This document shows positions 10,625 to 21,542 of a stretch of DNA of 64,000 nt, in pieces; within the stretch, counting starts at the first letter, position 1; each line of letters begins with the position of its first letter. Below the pieces are notes generated by a model. That model saw only the letters and a program-made list of their open reading frames with translations, did no database searches and had not been told where the DNA came from. Position numbers and translations under genes: made by a program. The DNA is from Artocarpus heterophyllus (lineage: Eukaryota; Streptophyta; Magnoliopsida; Rosales; Moraceae), in NCBI GenBank assembly GCA_025403435.1, contig CM046348.1, forward strand, positions 11,092,606 to 11,156,605. Direction: 5' to 3'.

Positions 10625-13126
10625 ATGAAGAACGCCTACAGCAAATATCTTGGTCCCCAAAGCCTGCTGACAATTTCCCTGGCACTCTACGACATCCTCC
10701 TCCTATTCATTGCTCCTTTGATCGCTATGGCGGAGCCACTTCCTTACAACCCTGTGGACAACATAGCCATCGCCTGTGGCTCTTCAGGAAACTTGTCGGC
10801 AATCGACGGACGGAGATGGTATGGAGACATAAACTCAACATTTGTTTCCTTAGCAGACCAAAATGAAGCTTCTGTCTCCTTGGCAGTTGCTGAGCTAGCA
10901 AGAGAAGTTGATTCTATCCCTTACAGAACTGTTCGGCTCTCACACTTAGAACTCACTTACTTGATACCAGTAAGTACTCCTGGCCCAAAGTTCATAAGGC
11001 TTTACTTCTACTCTGCTGCATACCAAAATTTTGACCCCTCCAATGCCATCTTCTCTGTGAAAGCCGAACAATTTGCCCTCCTAAGTAACTTCAGCGCTTT
11101 TCTAACCACTAGGGATTCGCTTGGAAGGAAAGACATAGTTAAAGAATTCCATGTGTCCGTTGAGAACTCAATTATTAGCATAACATTCACTCCTTTAGTC
11201 CTGAAGTCATTTGCTTTCGTCAATGGAATTGAAGTCGTATCAACACCCGCGGATCTTTTTTTCTGGCATCCCAATGATAGTGGTCCTACGCTCGTGGGCC
11301 AACAAAACCGTTTGCCTTCAAGAAACAACACCATTCTGGAAAACGTATACAGGATAGATATTGGTGGAATGGGGGTCCCTCCAAGTCAAGACACTGGTTT
11401 GTTTCGTAGTTGGGAGAGCATGGACAACGAAGTAACTTACCTAACGGTACCAGGCACAAGTGTTCTACCTGTTCTCCCGGAGGAGCACCTCAAATTCACA
11501 GCGATTCCATCTTATATAGCACCGGTCAAGGTCTATCAGACCTCTCGGAGTATGAAGACTAAAGATAAAACAAAAAACTACAATCTCGCATGGGAATTCC
11601 CTGTAGATTCTGGATTTACGTACATGGTACGGTTACACTTATGCGAGATTGAACAAGTTATTAATTCTAGCGGTGACCGTGTATTTCAAATTTCTATAGC
11701 AAATCAAATTGCGGACGAGCATGCAGATGTGATCTACTGGAGTGGTGGTAAATATGTTCCTTACTTTAAAGACTATATTGTCTCAATGTCCGGTAATGGA
11801 GAAGAAAGGAAACCGAAGCTCTCTCTTAAACTGCAAGCGAACCCAAAAGATTGGAGAATTGCTTACACAGATGCAATCTTGAACGGAGTTGAAATCTTCA
11901 AATTGAATAAGGCAACACCGAGTCGGAAAGCACTTGTGGCAATTATTAGCATCCTTTCAGTTGTCACTTCCATTGTAGTTATAATCTCCATCCTTGGAGT
12001 CTTGGTCTCGATTTCCCCACAAGGGAGCAAAGTCAAGGACTCAAATTTTTCTACTAAGTTTGCAAAAACGAGAGGATCGTGGTTGTCGACGGAGCAATGC
12101 CGTTGCTTTTCATTGGCTGAGATCAAAGTCGTTACCAATAATTTCGATGATACTTCTATTATTGGGTTTGGAGGGTTTGGCAACGTGTACAAAGGACACA
12201 TTAATGGTGGGGCCGCCTCAGTTGCAATCAAACGGTTGAACCCAGAATCATCACAGGGAGCCCACGAATTCAAGACCGAGGTCGAGATGCTCTCTCATCT
12301 ACGCCACATCAATCTCGTCTCTCTGATCGGATATTGTGAGGAGAATGGCGAGATGATTCTTGTGTACGAGTGCATGCCGCGTGGGACACTCTCCAGTCAT
12401 CTATACAATACCGAAAACCCCCCTCTAACCTGGAAACAACGGCTCCATATTTGCATTGGTGCCGCTAATGGATTGCACTATCTTCATGCAGGTGTGAAGC
12501 ATACGATCATTCATCGCGACGTGAAGACTACAAACATATTATTGGATGAGAAATGGGTTGCCAAGGTTTCAGATTTTGGGCTAGCAAAAGTGTGCCCGTC
12601 TAACACATCAAAGGCCCACATCAGTACAATGGTCAAGGGCAGTATTGGGTATTTGGATCCTGAATACTACAGATTGTTACAGCTAACAGAAAAGTCGGAT
12701 GTCTATTCATTTGGCGTTGTGCTGTTTGAAATATTGTGTGGTAGGCCACCGGTGATGTCGACGGTCGAAAGGAGTAAGGTGAGCCTAGCTCAGTGGGCCC
12801 TAAGTTGCTATCATGAGGGAAGACTTGATCAAATTGTGGATCCATATCTAAAGGGTAAGATTACGTCGGAGTGTTTGAAGAAGTTCGGTGAGATTGCGGT
12901 GAGTTGCCTGCAAGATAATGGAGCTGAACGACCATCAATGAAGGAAGTGGTGTGGGGCCTAGAGTCTGCCATGCAGCTGCAGCAAATCTCAGAGAGAAAT
13001 GCTAGGATTGGTGGGGAAACTGGTCCTGAAATAAATGAAAATGGTACACCTAGACGTCATACTTGTAGCTGGGGAGACACATCTGGGGCTGTGTTTTCTG
13101 AGATCAATGAGCTACAAGGAAGGTGA
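10625..13126 (+). CDS. FERONIA-like CrRLK1L receptor kinase, intact (833 aa)
   Basis: Receptor-like Ser/Thr kinase of the plasma membrane. Its family (FERONIA, THESEUS and others) senses RALF peptides and cell-wall state. The first ATG is at 10625 and the frame is open to TGA with no intron, as usual for CrRLK1L genes. Order of parts: signal peptide about residues 12-34; malectin-like ectodomain about 40-410, beginning near IAIACGSSGN; membrane span about 436-463; kinase from about 500. Key kinase residues are present: glycine loop GFGGFGNV (about 513), VAIK lysine, IIHRDVKTTN (about 628), SDFGLAK (about 649) and KGSIGYLDPEYY. The C-terminal tail ends with a VFSEIN motif as in relatives. It is slightly shorter than Arabidopsis FERONIA. 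It is the only complete receptor in the array and sits on the same strand as all its relics. Which CrRLK1L subgroup it belongs to was not tested. Confidence 0.93.
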   Translation: MKNAYSKYLGPQSLLTISLALYDILLLFIAPLIAMAEPLPYNPVDNIAIACGSSGNLSAIDGRRWYGDINSTFVSLADQNEASVSLAVAELAREVDSIPYRTVRLSHLELTYLIPVSTPGPKFIRLYFYSAAYQNFDPSNAIFSVKAEQFALLSNFSAFLTTRDSLGRKDIVKEFHVSVENSIISITFTPLVLKSFAFVNGIEVVSTPADLFFWHPNDSGPTLVGQQNRLPSRNNTILENVYRIDIGGMGVPPSQDTGLFRSWESMDNEVTYLTVPGTSVLPVLPEEHLKFTAIPSYIAPVKVYQTSRSMKTKDKTKNYNLAWEFPVDSGFTYMVRLHLCEIEQVINSSGDRVFQISIANQIADEHADVIYWSGGKYVPYFKDYIVSMSGNGEERKPKLSLKLQANPKDWRIAYTDAILNGVEIFKLNKATPSRKALVAIISILSVVTSIVVIISILGVLVSISPQGSKVKDSNFSTKFAKTRGSWLSTEQCRCFSLAEIKVVTNNFDDTSIIGFGGFGNVYKGHINGGAASVAIKRLNPESSQGAHEFKTEVEMLSHLRHINLVSLIGYCEENGEMILVYECMPRGTLSSHLYNTENPPLTWKQRLHICIGAANGLHYLHAGVKHTIIHRDVKTTNILLDEKWVAKVSDFGLAKVCPSNTSKAHISTMVKGSIGYLDPEYYRLLQLTEKSDVYSFGVVLFEILCGRPPVMSTVERSKVSLAQWALSCYHEGRLDQIVDPYLKGKITSECLKKFGEIAVSCLQDNGAERPSMKEVVWGLESAMQLQQISERNARIGGETGPEINENGTPRRHTCSWGDTSGAVFSEINELQGR

Positions 13127-14780
13127 CCTCATGAGAGAAGTATAAATAAAGTTCGCTTTTGGCTTCAAGCCTAGCCAGTTAGGCTGCAAAAGAGTACCGT
13201 GCATTTTTTATTTGGTGAAGAAGTTGATATATATATATATATATATATATAAATGTATGTATGCATATATATATATGATACTTCAGGTCAATAAGTGTTT
13301 AATATGAAAATGTGTGCAATAAGAAAATATGTAATGATTGTGTGCTGCTAGTATAAACCGCATAATAGCAATCAATATCCTATCAGTTTAATTTAATTAT
13401 CGTTTTGAAGTACTTGAGAATTTGAGATGATCACATTATTATTAGAGCTCTATTTGATAGATGTCTATATATAATTCATAAATTCCACCGTGAATTGTAA
13501 AATTTTGATATTATATGGTGAAATATTATTTATGTTGTTACTAGACAAGTACGTAAATAATTACGCTTAGACATGTATATATGTTTGTTAATTTGGCAGT
13601 TAGATTGCAACACTAAGTTTTTTAATTTGGCAAAAGAAACTCCAGGAATTAATTAAAGATGTATTTAAAGAGAAAAAATTTACAGATACAATAGAAAGCC
13701 AATATTAAATATTGAGCTCAAATTTCATCAGCAAAAATAATAAATGCCCCAAAGTTTAAGCTTGAAAAGAAAGTAAAGGCATGTATGGCCTGTCGGAGCA
13801 TCTTCATAAATTATTGCAGTAAAACATAAAACAAAAAAACAAAGAAAAGAAAATTCCCACCGTCATTGTAGCTAGTCTCAAAGTCTTACTATAAGAAAAT
13901 GAAAACTCCATTTTACTAATACTAGTTGTAGTCTCAAAGTCAAGTCTTTAGCAATAAAACAAGTTAAGAAAATAAGAAAACAAAATTCCAGTGGTCGTAC
14001 AATATCAGAAATGATACAGGAAGATGATAACAATGGTAAATGATTCATGAAATGTCAGAAGTGGAATAGCATTGCAAAAAGACTTCTCATATTAAATTGG
14101 TCAATATCAATGACCTACCCATTAATCTTTTTCCGAGGAAATTTCTTAAAGAACATATGATATATATAAAACAATCACAAAATGTATCTTGAGTCTTCAC
14201 AATCAAACTTATTTTACGTTCAAACAAATTTTAAAAGAAAATAAAGTAAAGTGCATAAATAATCGGTGGTTGCAAATGGGTCTTCAAATTGAGTAGTTAA
14301 AACAATGATATGTTACTAGCATGTATTTTTGTAGAAGACCAGCGCGCACTAATTAATTATTTTCGTGATTCTATTTTTCCTTGTTTATAAGCGGAATGAG
14401 AAACACCCAATATATGATCAATTGACAGTTGACTTACTAGCATAAGAAGCAGCTGGAAGTAAGAAGTGAGACAATTAAATTTAGCAAATATTTTGTAGTA
14501 ACTCTGTTAGGTGGATTTAGAAATTAGAAAAACAATTTTTTTAAAATAAAAAGGCATTTTAATTGGAGTTTTTTATCAGTGAAGAATTGAAGATAAATAA
14601 AAATTTATTATTAAATGTTAATGAAATTTTCAAAGAAAAACTATAAGAGTTTTTAGCTTAAAACGAAAAAAACTATTGTAAAACTTTCCATCAAACAAAA
14701 GGGCAAAAAGAGAGTTATTGTTATATTTTCATTCACTTTTAAGTATGGTAATGCCCCACGTTAAGCTATCATCAATTCCC

Positions 14781-14829
<49 letters not shown>

Positions 14830-15295
14830 TGTGTATTAATGATCATTTTACTCTCCAAAACGTTTTGTTTTGCTTGGTTTATTCCTTTTTGTAAAACATT
14901 AATAATTGAGCATTAATTAAAAGAAATTAATAAATTATGAAAGTAATAATAAACTTTATAAGTAATAGGAGGCTTTGGCCCAACTTGAGACCTTAAGCAA
15001 TTGCTTAAGTTGCCTTACAGTTGAGCCGGCAATACCAATAAGACCCAGCGGGGCCACTTTGCCATTCAAAGAAAGAAAAAAGAAAATAAAAAAGCCGTAG
15101 TCGTAGGGTAAAAAAAGAGCGTAACGTATTTATTCCAGATGTTCAAAATTTCTAACGATTTTCTTTATTAAAAAAAAAAGATTCTAATCATCATCTCTTG
15201 GCTCTATTAGTAGTCTTAAAAAGGAACAAAGATTTTCCCAAAAAAAAAAAAGGAACCAATTTTTTTTTTCAAATAAGCTATAGAAAGCACGCACT
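13127..15295. other. AT-rich intergenic DNA with dinucleotide repeats
   Basis: No gene is visible. Simple (AT)n tracts lie at about 13229-13251 and 14786-14826. The rest is AT-rich sequence downstream of the receptor kinase. Confidence 0.5.
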
Positions 15296-15299
15296 TTAT

Positions 15300-16290
15300 T
15301 ACTTATTAGTATTATTATTGTTGTTGCTGTTGTTGTTAGTTGAATTTTCTCTACTTATAAAGAAAATAAAATTAACTGTGAGGGGCATAGTGGAGGCGGG
15401 GCTGTTTCGTTTTATTTTTCAGAAGTTTTTTCTCATTTTCAAAAACAAATAAAAAAACAAGTACATGAATAAAGTACATGAAATGGCCCTAAAAAAATGG
15501 GGGGGGAAAAAAAAGAAATGTTTTAAAAGTAGTCTTGTAGCCTTGCACCATTTTACTAGATTGCAGAAGTATGTGTTCAATCTCTGGCGTGTCTCTTACA
15601 ATTTGTAGTCCTTAAATCAAGTCGTTCTGCCTTTAATATAAATAAATAAATAAATAAATAAACGAAGACATAGACAAATCTCAAGTCGTAATTCGTCCAT
15701 ATCAGGGGAAAAAAAAAAAAAAAGGAGGAGGAGAATACAAAGTCAAGGTCTTTTTGGAAGAATGAGATCCAACTTGATGACTTGGATTGGTAACATATAA
15801 GCCAAGTTTAGGTGCAACGGTCAAAGTTTTCAATATTGCAATGACTTGGAAATTTTAACGCGGACCAAATCTCAGTTTACATTTTTTTTTTTTTTAGTAT
15901 TAAATAATTTCATAATAGACATATTTCCCTGGATAGTTTTTTTTTTTTACTTCACATGAATTTTTTTTTGACAATTCCCAAGTTAAAATGGAAATAAAAT
16001 ATTCTACATCACAAGCGCAAGCTACAATAGTCATATTTCGAAATAAAATTGTGAAGTCCTCTAGGGCCTAGAAATTTATTTGAAATTCCCAAAAATTAAC
16101 CCAAAATGCACGTTTCTCATTGAGTTGAAGTCATCGCCCTTTCTCTATTAACCCAAAATGCACGTGTTTCATTGACTTAAAGTCATCTTTCTTTTTCTGT
16201 TAACCCAAAATGTACGTTTTCCTTACGGCTGAAATATTTCTGAAAAATTGGAGTTTTTTTTTTAAGTTAAACAAACTAGAGTTTTAATTT
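15300..16290. repeat. Duplicated non-coding block, copy 1 (mate at 27960-29040)
   Basis: The block begins with a GTT-rich microsatellite and then 'gttgaattttctctacttat'. It includes the 'gtgaggggcatagtggagg' segment and ends with three degenerate copies of a unit containing 'ttaacccaaaatg(c/t)acgt' (about 16095-16225). All of these recur in the same order at 27960-29040. The second copy lies just downstream of the stop codon of kinase gene 2, so this block is probably the 3' flank of a duplicated gene unit. Confidence 0.8.
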
Positions 16291-16456
16291 TATAAAAAAC
16301 AATAATTTTATCCTTTTTTCTATTAGAAGAATAAGTTAATTACGCCATAGAAATGGAATCGTATAAAATTAGAGTTTTTTTAAGTTAGAGTTTTAATTTT
16401 ATAAAAAACAATAATTTTATCTTCTTCTTTTTTCTATTAGAAGAATAAGTTAATTA
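16265..16456. repeat. Imperfect tandem duplication of about 105 bp
   Basis: Two copies share 'agagttttaattttataaaa' and then 'tattagaagaataagttaat'. They lie directly after the duplicated block and are non-coding. Confidence 0.65.
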
Positions 16457-16556
16457 TGACATATATTTGGCGTTAATCATTAAATACTTTCATGATATAC
16501 AATACAATGTCATATAACAACAACAAAAATGACATACATTAGGTGTCAGTCGTTCT

Positions 16557-17237
16557 TGATGCCTGATTTTGGCACAACACCGCGTGCGGGGACGCACGGT
16601 GGTCGGGTTCCCTGTTCTGCCTCATGTTCTGCCCGGCTCGGCCTAGTCTGGTCGGATCTGCAAGAGGAGAGAATGCCTCGGAGTAAGGGGACACCGATTT
16701 GGTGTCTGCCAAGGGCGCTCCGACACTCAAGTCAGTGTAGTGACCGGAAAGAGCTAAGGGAAAGGCAGAGTAGGCAAGGGAAGAATGCCCGTACCTTTGT
16801 GGTGGAGTTGATGCTCCTATTTATAGAGTTTAGCTTGGATCCGAGTATGGACCGGTTTGGCCCGTAATCTAGGTGTCCAACGACAGGTGTCACGATCTCC
16901 GGAGAAGGAGGATTGCCCAACGGAGGGTTAAGATGGTGCCACGTGGTGATCTTTAGGTAAGTCGGACAGATCCTGCTCGGAAAGGTCCTTGGTCGGACAT
17001 GTCCCTGGTCGGACGGGTCTCTGGTCGGACGGCTCCTTGGTCGGACGGGTCCCTGGTCGGACAGCCTGTCCTGGTCGGACGGGTCCCTGGTCGGACAGCG
17101 GGTTCCTGGTCGGACGGATCCTGGTTGGACAGCCTGTCCTGGTCGGATTGGACATTTCAGCCAACCTATTCGGGTGCTCGGTTTAAAGAGGGTGTGAACT
17201 TCATACGGTTTTCTCATCATGAAGATTTCCCTCAACA
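16557..17237 (-). repeat. 3' LTR of the non-coding element (681 bp)
   Basis: Reads TGTTGAGGG to GGCATCA on minus. It contains a TATA box (TATAAATAG on minus, 16817-16825) and an internal cluster of short 'ggtcggacgggtccctggtc' units at about 16990-17150. That cluster varies in copy number between the two LTRs and largely explains their different lengths. Confidence 0.75.
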
Positions 17238-17329
17238 GTAGCCCCCCAAGACTTTGGTGGTGGAAGTCATCAGCACTGAAGTCTTGATGTGGTTGGAAAA
17301 TATTTTTTGTGAGCACATCCTGCTAGGAC

Positions 17330-18500
17330 TCTTCGTCCTGGACCTGGTCGGTCGTAGCTTAGACCTGGTCTTATCTGGTCGGTCGTAACCTTCTTGGACC
17401 TGGTCGGACTCTTCGTCCTGGACCTTGGGTCTCGATCGTGGCCTGGTTGGACTCTTCGTCTTGGACCTGGTTGGCCGTAGCCTGGACCTGGCCTCTTCTG
17501 GTCGGCCGTAACCTTCTCGGACCTGGTTGGACTCTTCGTCCTGGACCTGGTCGGCCGTAGCCTGGACCTGGTCTTATCTGGTCGGTCGTAACCTTCTTGG
17601 ACCTGGTCGGACTCTTCGTCCTGGACCTTGGTCTTGGTCGTGGCCTGGTTGGACTCTTCGTCCTGAACCTGGCCTCTTCTGGTCGACCGCAACCTTCTCG
17701 GACTTGGTCGGACTCTTCGTCCTGGACCTTGGTCTCGGTCGTGGCCTGGTTGGACTTTTCGTCCTGGACCTGGTCGGCCGTAGCCTGGACTTGGCATCTT
17801 CTGGTCGGCCGTAACCTTTTCGGATCTGGTCGGACTCTTCGTCTTGGACCTTGGTCTCAGTCATGGCCTGGTTGGACTCTTTGTCCTGGACCTGGTCGGC
17901 CGTAGCCTGGACTTGGCCTCTTCTAGTCGGCTGTAACCTTCTCGGACCTGGTCGGACTCTTCGTCCTAGACCTTGGTCTCGGTCGTGGCCTGGTTGGACT
18001 TTTCGTCCTGGACCTGGTCGGCCGTAGCCTAGACTTGGCCTCTTCTGGTCGGCCGTAACCTTCTCGGACCTGGTCGGACTCTTCGTCCTGGACCTTGGGT
18101 CTCGGTCGTGGCCTGGTTGGACTCTTCGTCCTGGACCTGGTTGACCGTAACCTAGACCTAGCCTCTTATGGTCAGTCGTAACCTTCTCGGACTTGGTCGG
18201 ACTCTTCGTCCTGGACCTTGGTCTCGGTCGTGGCCTGGTTGGACTCTTCGTCCTGGACCTGGTCGACTGTAGCCTGGACCTGGCCTCTTCTGGTCGACCG
18301 TAACCTTCTCGGACCTGGTCGGACTCTTCGTCCTAGACCTTGGTCTCGGTCGTGGCCTGGTTAGACTCTTCGTCCTAAACCTGGTCAACCGTAGCCTGGA
18401 CCTAGCCTCTTCTGGTCGACCGTAACTTTCTCGGACCTGGTTGGACTCTTCGTCCTGGACCTTGGTCTCGGTCGTAGCCTAGACCTAGCCTCTTCTGGTC
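17330..18500. repeat. 122-bp minisatellite array inside the LTR element
   Basis: The landmark 'ggtcggactcttcgtcctgg' recurs at 17706, 17828, 17950, 18072, 18195 and about 18317, a period of 122 bp, with about nine full or partial units overall. Each unit also carries 'ggtcggccgtagcctggac'. Long frames on both strands here are only a by-product of the repeat. Confidence 0.85.
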
Positions 18501-18574
18501 GTCTAGGGAATGTCTTGGGGTAAGAGTTGAGGCTACTAGAAAGGCGCGGGACCCTCCTTCTAGCTCCAAAATAT

Positions 18575-19296
18575 TGATGCCTGATTTCGGCACAACACCG
18601 CGTGCGGGGACGCACGGTGGTCGGGTTATCTGTTCTGCCTGGCTCGGCCTAGTCTGGTCGGATCTGCAAGAGGAGAGAAGGCCTCGGAGTAAGGGGACAC
18701 CGGTTTGGTGTCTGCCAAGGGCGCTCCGACGCTCAAGTCAGTGTTCTGACCAGGAAGAGCTAAGGGAGAGGCAGAGTAGGCAAAAGAAGAATGCTCGTAC
18801 CTTTGTGGTGGAGTTGATGCTCCTATTTATAGAGTTTAGCTTGGATCCGGGTATGGACCGGTTTGGCCCTTAATCTAGGTGTCCAACGACAGGTATCACG
18901 ATCTCCGGAGAAGGAGGACTGCCCAACGGAGGGTTAAGATGGTGCCACGTGGTGGTCTTTAGGTAAGTCGGACAGATCCTACTCGGACAGGTCCTTGGTC
19001 GAACAGGTCCCTAGTCAAACGGGTCTCTGGTCGGACAGATCCTGTCCTAGTCGGACGGGTCCCTGGTCGGATGGATCCTGGTCGGACAGGTCCCTGGTAA
19101 GACAGCCTGTCCTGGTCGAACGGGTCCCTGGTCGGACAGGTCCCTGGTAAGACAGCCTGTCCTGGTCGAACGGGTCCCTAGTCGGACAGATCCTGTCCTC
19201 GTTGAATTGAACATTTCAGCCAACCTGTTCGGGTGCTCGGTTTAAAGAGGGTGTGAACTTCATACGGTTTTCTCATCGTGAAGATTTCCCTCAACA
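18575..19296 (-). repeat. 5' LTR of the non-coding element (722 bp)
   Basis: Direct repeat of 16557-17237 with the same TATA box (minus, 18823-18831). Its GGTCGGAC-type internal repeat is expanded (about 18990-19195). Confidence 0.75.
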
Positions 19297-19537
19297 TTCA
19301 TTAAATATTTCCACGACATATAATGCAATGTCGTTAAAAAAATTATTTTAACGACACCAAAGTCTTGTCATTAAAAGAAAAGTATTAGTACGGTATCCTT
19401 ATGGATATCGTTAATTATTGTTTCAAATGTTATTAATGACATCTTTGTTGGAGATGTAGTTGTATATATTTTCAACAACATTAAAAAATTACATATTGTT
19501 AAATGTAGTTTTTCTTGTATCTCCGTTTTCTTGTCCC
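19297..19537. mobile_element. Truncated CACTA-type element, right part
   Basis: It ends in 'aaatgtagtttttcttgta' and carries 'cgttaattattgtttcaaat', both shared with the complete CACTA element at 31601-32127. The terminal CACTA bases themselves are mutated. A related stretch (cattaaatactttcatgata) lies at about 16480-16520, left of the LTR element, so the latter may have inserted into CACTA-derived sequence. Confidence 0.55.
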
Positions 19538-19682
19538 AGAATAATCAACCGCCATGTAAGAACTCCCACTCACATTATGCAGTTGTGGGAAGATTATAGA
19601 TCTTCCACATTCACTTAATGTTCTTTAGAAATTGAAGCGTGTCATAGAATTGTTACAATCTGGATTTTTTTTTTTTATCTCC

Positions 19683-20732
19683 ATGGTGGGCTGCGTAGCT
19701 TGGTTGAGGCTAAGGAAAGAGAAACGCCACCACAGCTCGTACAAAAGGGAATCCATCAAGTTGACGAAAGCTTCCTCAGAAAGGCTTCCCGATCAGCTTT
19801 GCCGTTGTTTTTCCCTCTCGGAGATCAAAAGGGCCACCAACAACTTCAACCAAGAATTGTTGATAGTCAGGGGAGGCTTTGGCAACGTCTACATAGGTCA
19901 TGTGACTGGCGAAACATCCTCGGTTGTTGCAATCAAGCGGCATAACAAAGGATTGTCGTGTCATGGGATTCTAGAGTTCGAAGCAGAGATCAATACGTTA
20001 TCTCAGCTCCAGCACTTCCATTTGATATCCTTTATTGGATACTGCAACGACGACGATGAGATGATCCTCGTCTACGACTACATGGCCAACGGGAATCTCC
20101 GTGACCACCTCTACGGCACGGAAAACGACCCTCTCCCCTGGAAACAGCGCCTTGAGATGTGTGTGGGGGTAGCACGTGGGCTGCATCACCTCCATGCCGA
20201 ATTGGAGAACACCGTCATCCACGGCGACGTCAATACCACAAACATATTGTTGGATGAGAAGTGGGTGGCTAAGGTTTCGGATTTTGGATGCTCAAGAATA
20301 GGCTGCAAAGACAGCGCTGTTAGTACATTGGTGAGGGGCACTTTCGGGTATTTGGACCCGGAATATATGCGAAGCGGACAACTGACGGTCAAGTCCGACG
20401 TGTACTCTTTCGGCGTGGTTCTCCTAGAAGTGTTGTGTGCACGCAAACCGATTGATTTTATACCAGAAGAGGATCAAATATACTTGACATACTGGGCAAG
20501 ACAGTGCATAAGAGAAGGGAAGACTCAGATCATCGTGGACCCGTACCTAATAGGCAAGATTGCGCCTGAGTCTTTCAAGAAGTTCATGGAGGTGGCAGAG
20601 AGGTGCGTCCGAGATCGTGTGAACCAACGGCCCACGATGCTTGTGATAAACCGGATTGAACCAAAATTTCTACAGGATCGTTCATGTCAAACTATTGAGA
20701 AGAATCATACCAAATTGCGAAAGCGTACCTGA
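19683..20732 (+). pseudogene. FERONIA-like kinase 2, 5' part, truncated by copia insertion
   Basis: Cytoplasmic part of a CrRLK1L kinase. The first in-frame ATG (19683) gives MVGCVAWLRLRKEKRHH; no signal peptide, malectin-like ectodomain or complete membrane span precedes it. Kinase motifs: RGGFGNVYIG (first glycine of the loop lost), VVAIK lysine kept, VIHGDVNTTN instead of HRDVKTTN (Arg to Gly, Lys to Asn; catalytic Asp kept), SDFGCSR and RGTFGYLDPEY. True coding sequence stops at 20643 within RPTML. The last 30 codons, to TGA at 20730-20732, come from the retrotransposon LTR. The remaining C-terminus is at 27698-27929 in frame. Activity would be doubtful even without the insertion. Confidence 0.85.
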
Positions 20733-21125
20733 ATTCATAATCTTAGATTGATATGGGTTATTGCCTTCCAATTCAATACGTATTCCTTGAATTCTTTTCT
20801 GAAGATGGGATTTCAGAGAAGTAGGAATTTCTGAAAAAATTTCTGAATGTATGATACGTATGAATTGGGGACCATAACCAAAATATATAACTTTAGTTAT
20901 TTTAGTGTATTTCCAGTTTCGCCCATCATAAAATCTGAAAATTACAAATTGGTATCTACACAAATAATATTAACAAATATAACCCATACATTATTTTTAA
21001 TACCCAATAAAGCCTTTTAACTTTATCTTAATTATAGCACTTTAATTTAGGCTTTACTTTAGGATAGCATTAAATAACACATTTAATTACATATGTGTGC
21101 CCACATGAAAAATTATTTTCTAACA
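20644..21125 (-). repeat. 3' LTR of copia element 1 (482 bp)
   Basis: On minus it starts TGTTAGAAAA and ends TTTATCA. It supplies the stop codon now ending the truncated kinase frame. Confidence 0.93.
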
Positions 21126-21136
21126 ATCTCCCACTT
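21126..21136 (-). other. Polypurine tract of copia element 1
   Basis: AAGTGGGAGAT on minus directly precedes the 3' LTR. Copia element 2 has the near-identical AAGTGGGAGAA at the same place. Confidence 0.7.
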
Positions 21137-21542
21137 GGGTCACATATGTATCTTTACAAAAATGTGTTAACTTTAGTGAGCTCAACCTTTGCTATCACAC
21201 ATAAAGGTATTCCTGAACAATCTCGTCCATTGATCATACTAACATAGAACCAAATTGGTCTTCGTCACAAATGTAGCGTGACTAAACCCATCAATGATTA
21301 CGTATATCGATATAACCAAATGACATAGATCAAGTATGGATGTGTAGCATGGAAATTACATGCAATGTGATATAAACATGTCTATTTTCAACTGGTCCTA
21401 TTTTATATCTGAATGACATCAAAACCGTACCAAAATTAGAGTGTAAATAAATTGTATTCTTTATTTCTGCAGAAAGCATATACAAACACACAATGTCTAT
21501 ATATAAAGAAAATTAGCATTCAAATACAAACTCCCACTAAAA

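Larger units (their letters stand above)
16557..19296 (-). mobile_element. Non-coding LTR retrotransposon (LARD/TRIM-like)
   Basis: Two similar direct repeats, 16557-17237 and 18575-19296, begin TGATGCC and end CTCAACA on plus. The polypurine-like tract next to the left repeat (GGGGGGCTAC on minus) means the element reads on the minus strand, with the right copy as 5' LTR. The interior has no gag or pol and consists almost entirely of a 122-bp tandem repeat. It needs proteins from another element to move. No matching 5-bp target duplication is visible (gttct on the left, ttcat on the right). Confidence 0.75.

Noticed and set aside
16980..17150. CRISPR-like short repeats (ggtcggacgggtccctggtc)
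   Set aside because: Units are contiguous and of variable length without unique spacers, inside an LTR, in a plant genome.
17270..18615. Several Pro/Gly/Arg/Thr-rich open frames on both strands
   Set aside because: They are by-products of the 122-bp tandem repeat (no stop codons in several registers) and are not conserved proteins.
19632..19682. Extension of kinase 2 upstream to 19632
   Set aside because: It starts with TTG and encodes a poly-Phe run from a T-tract. ATG at 19683 is the first plausible start.
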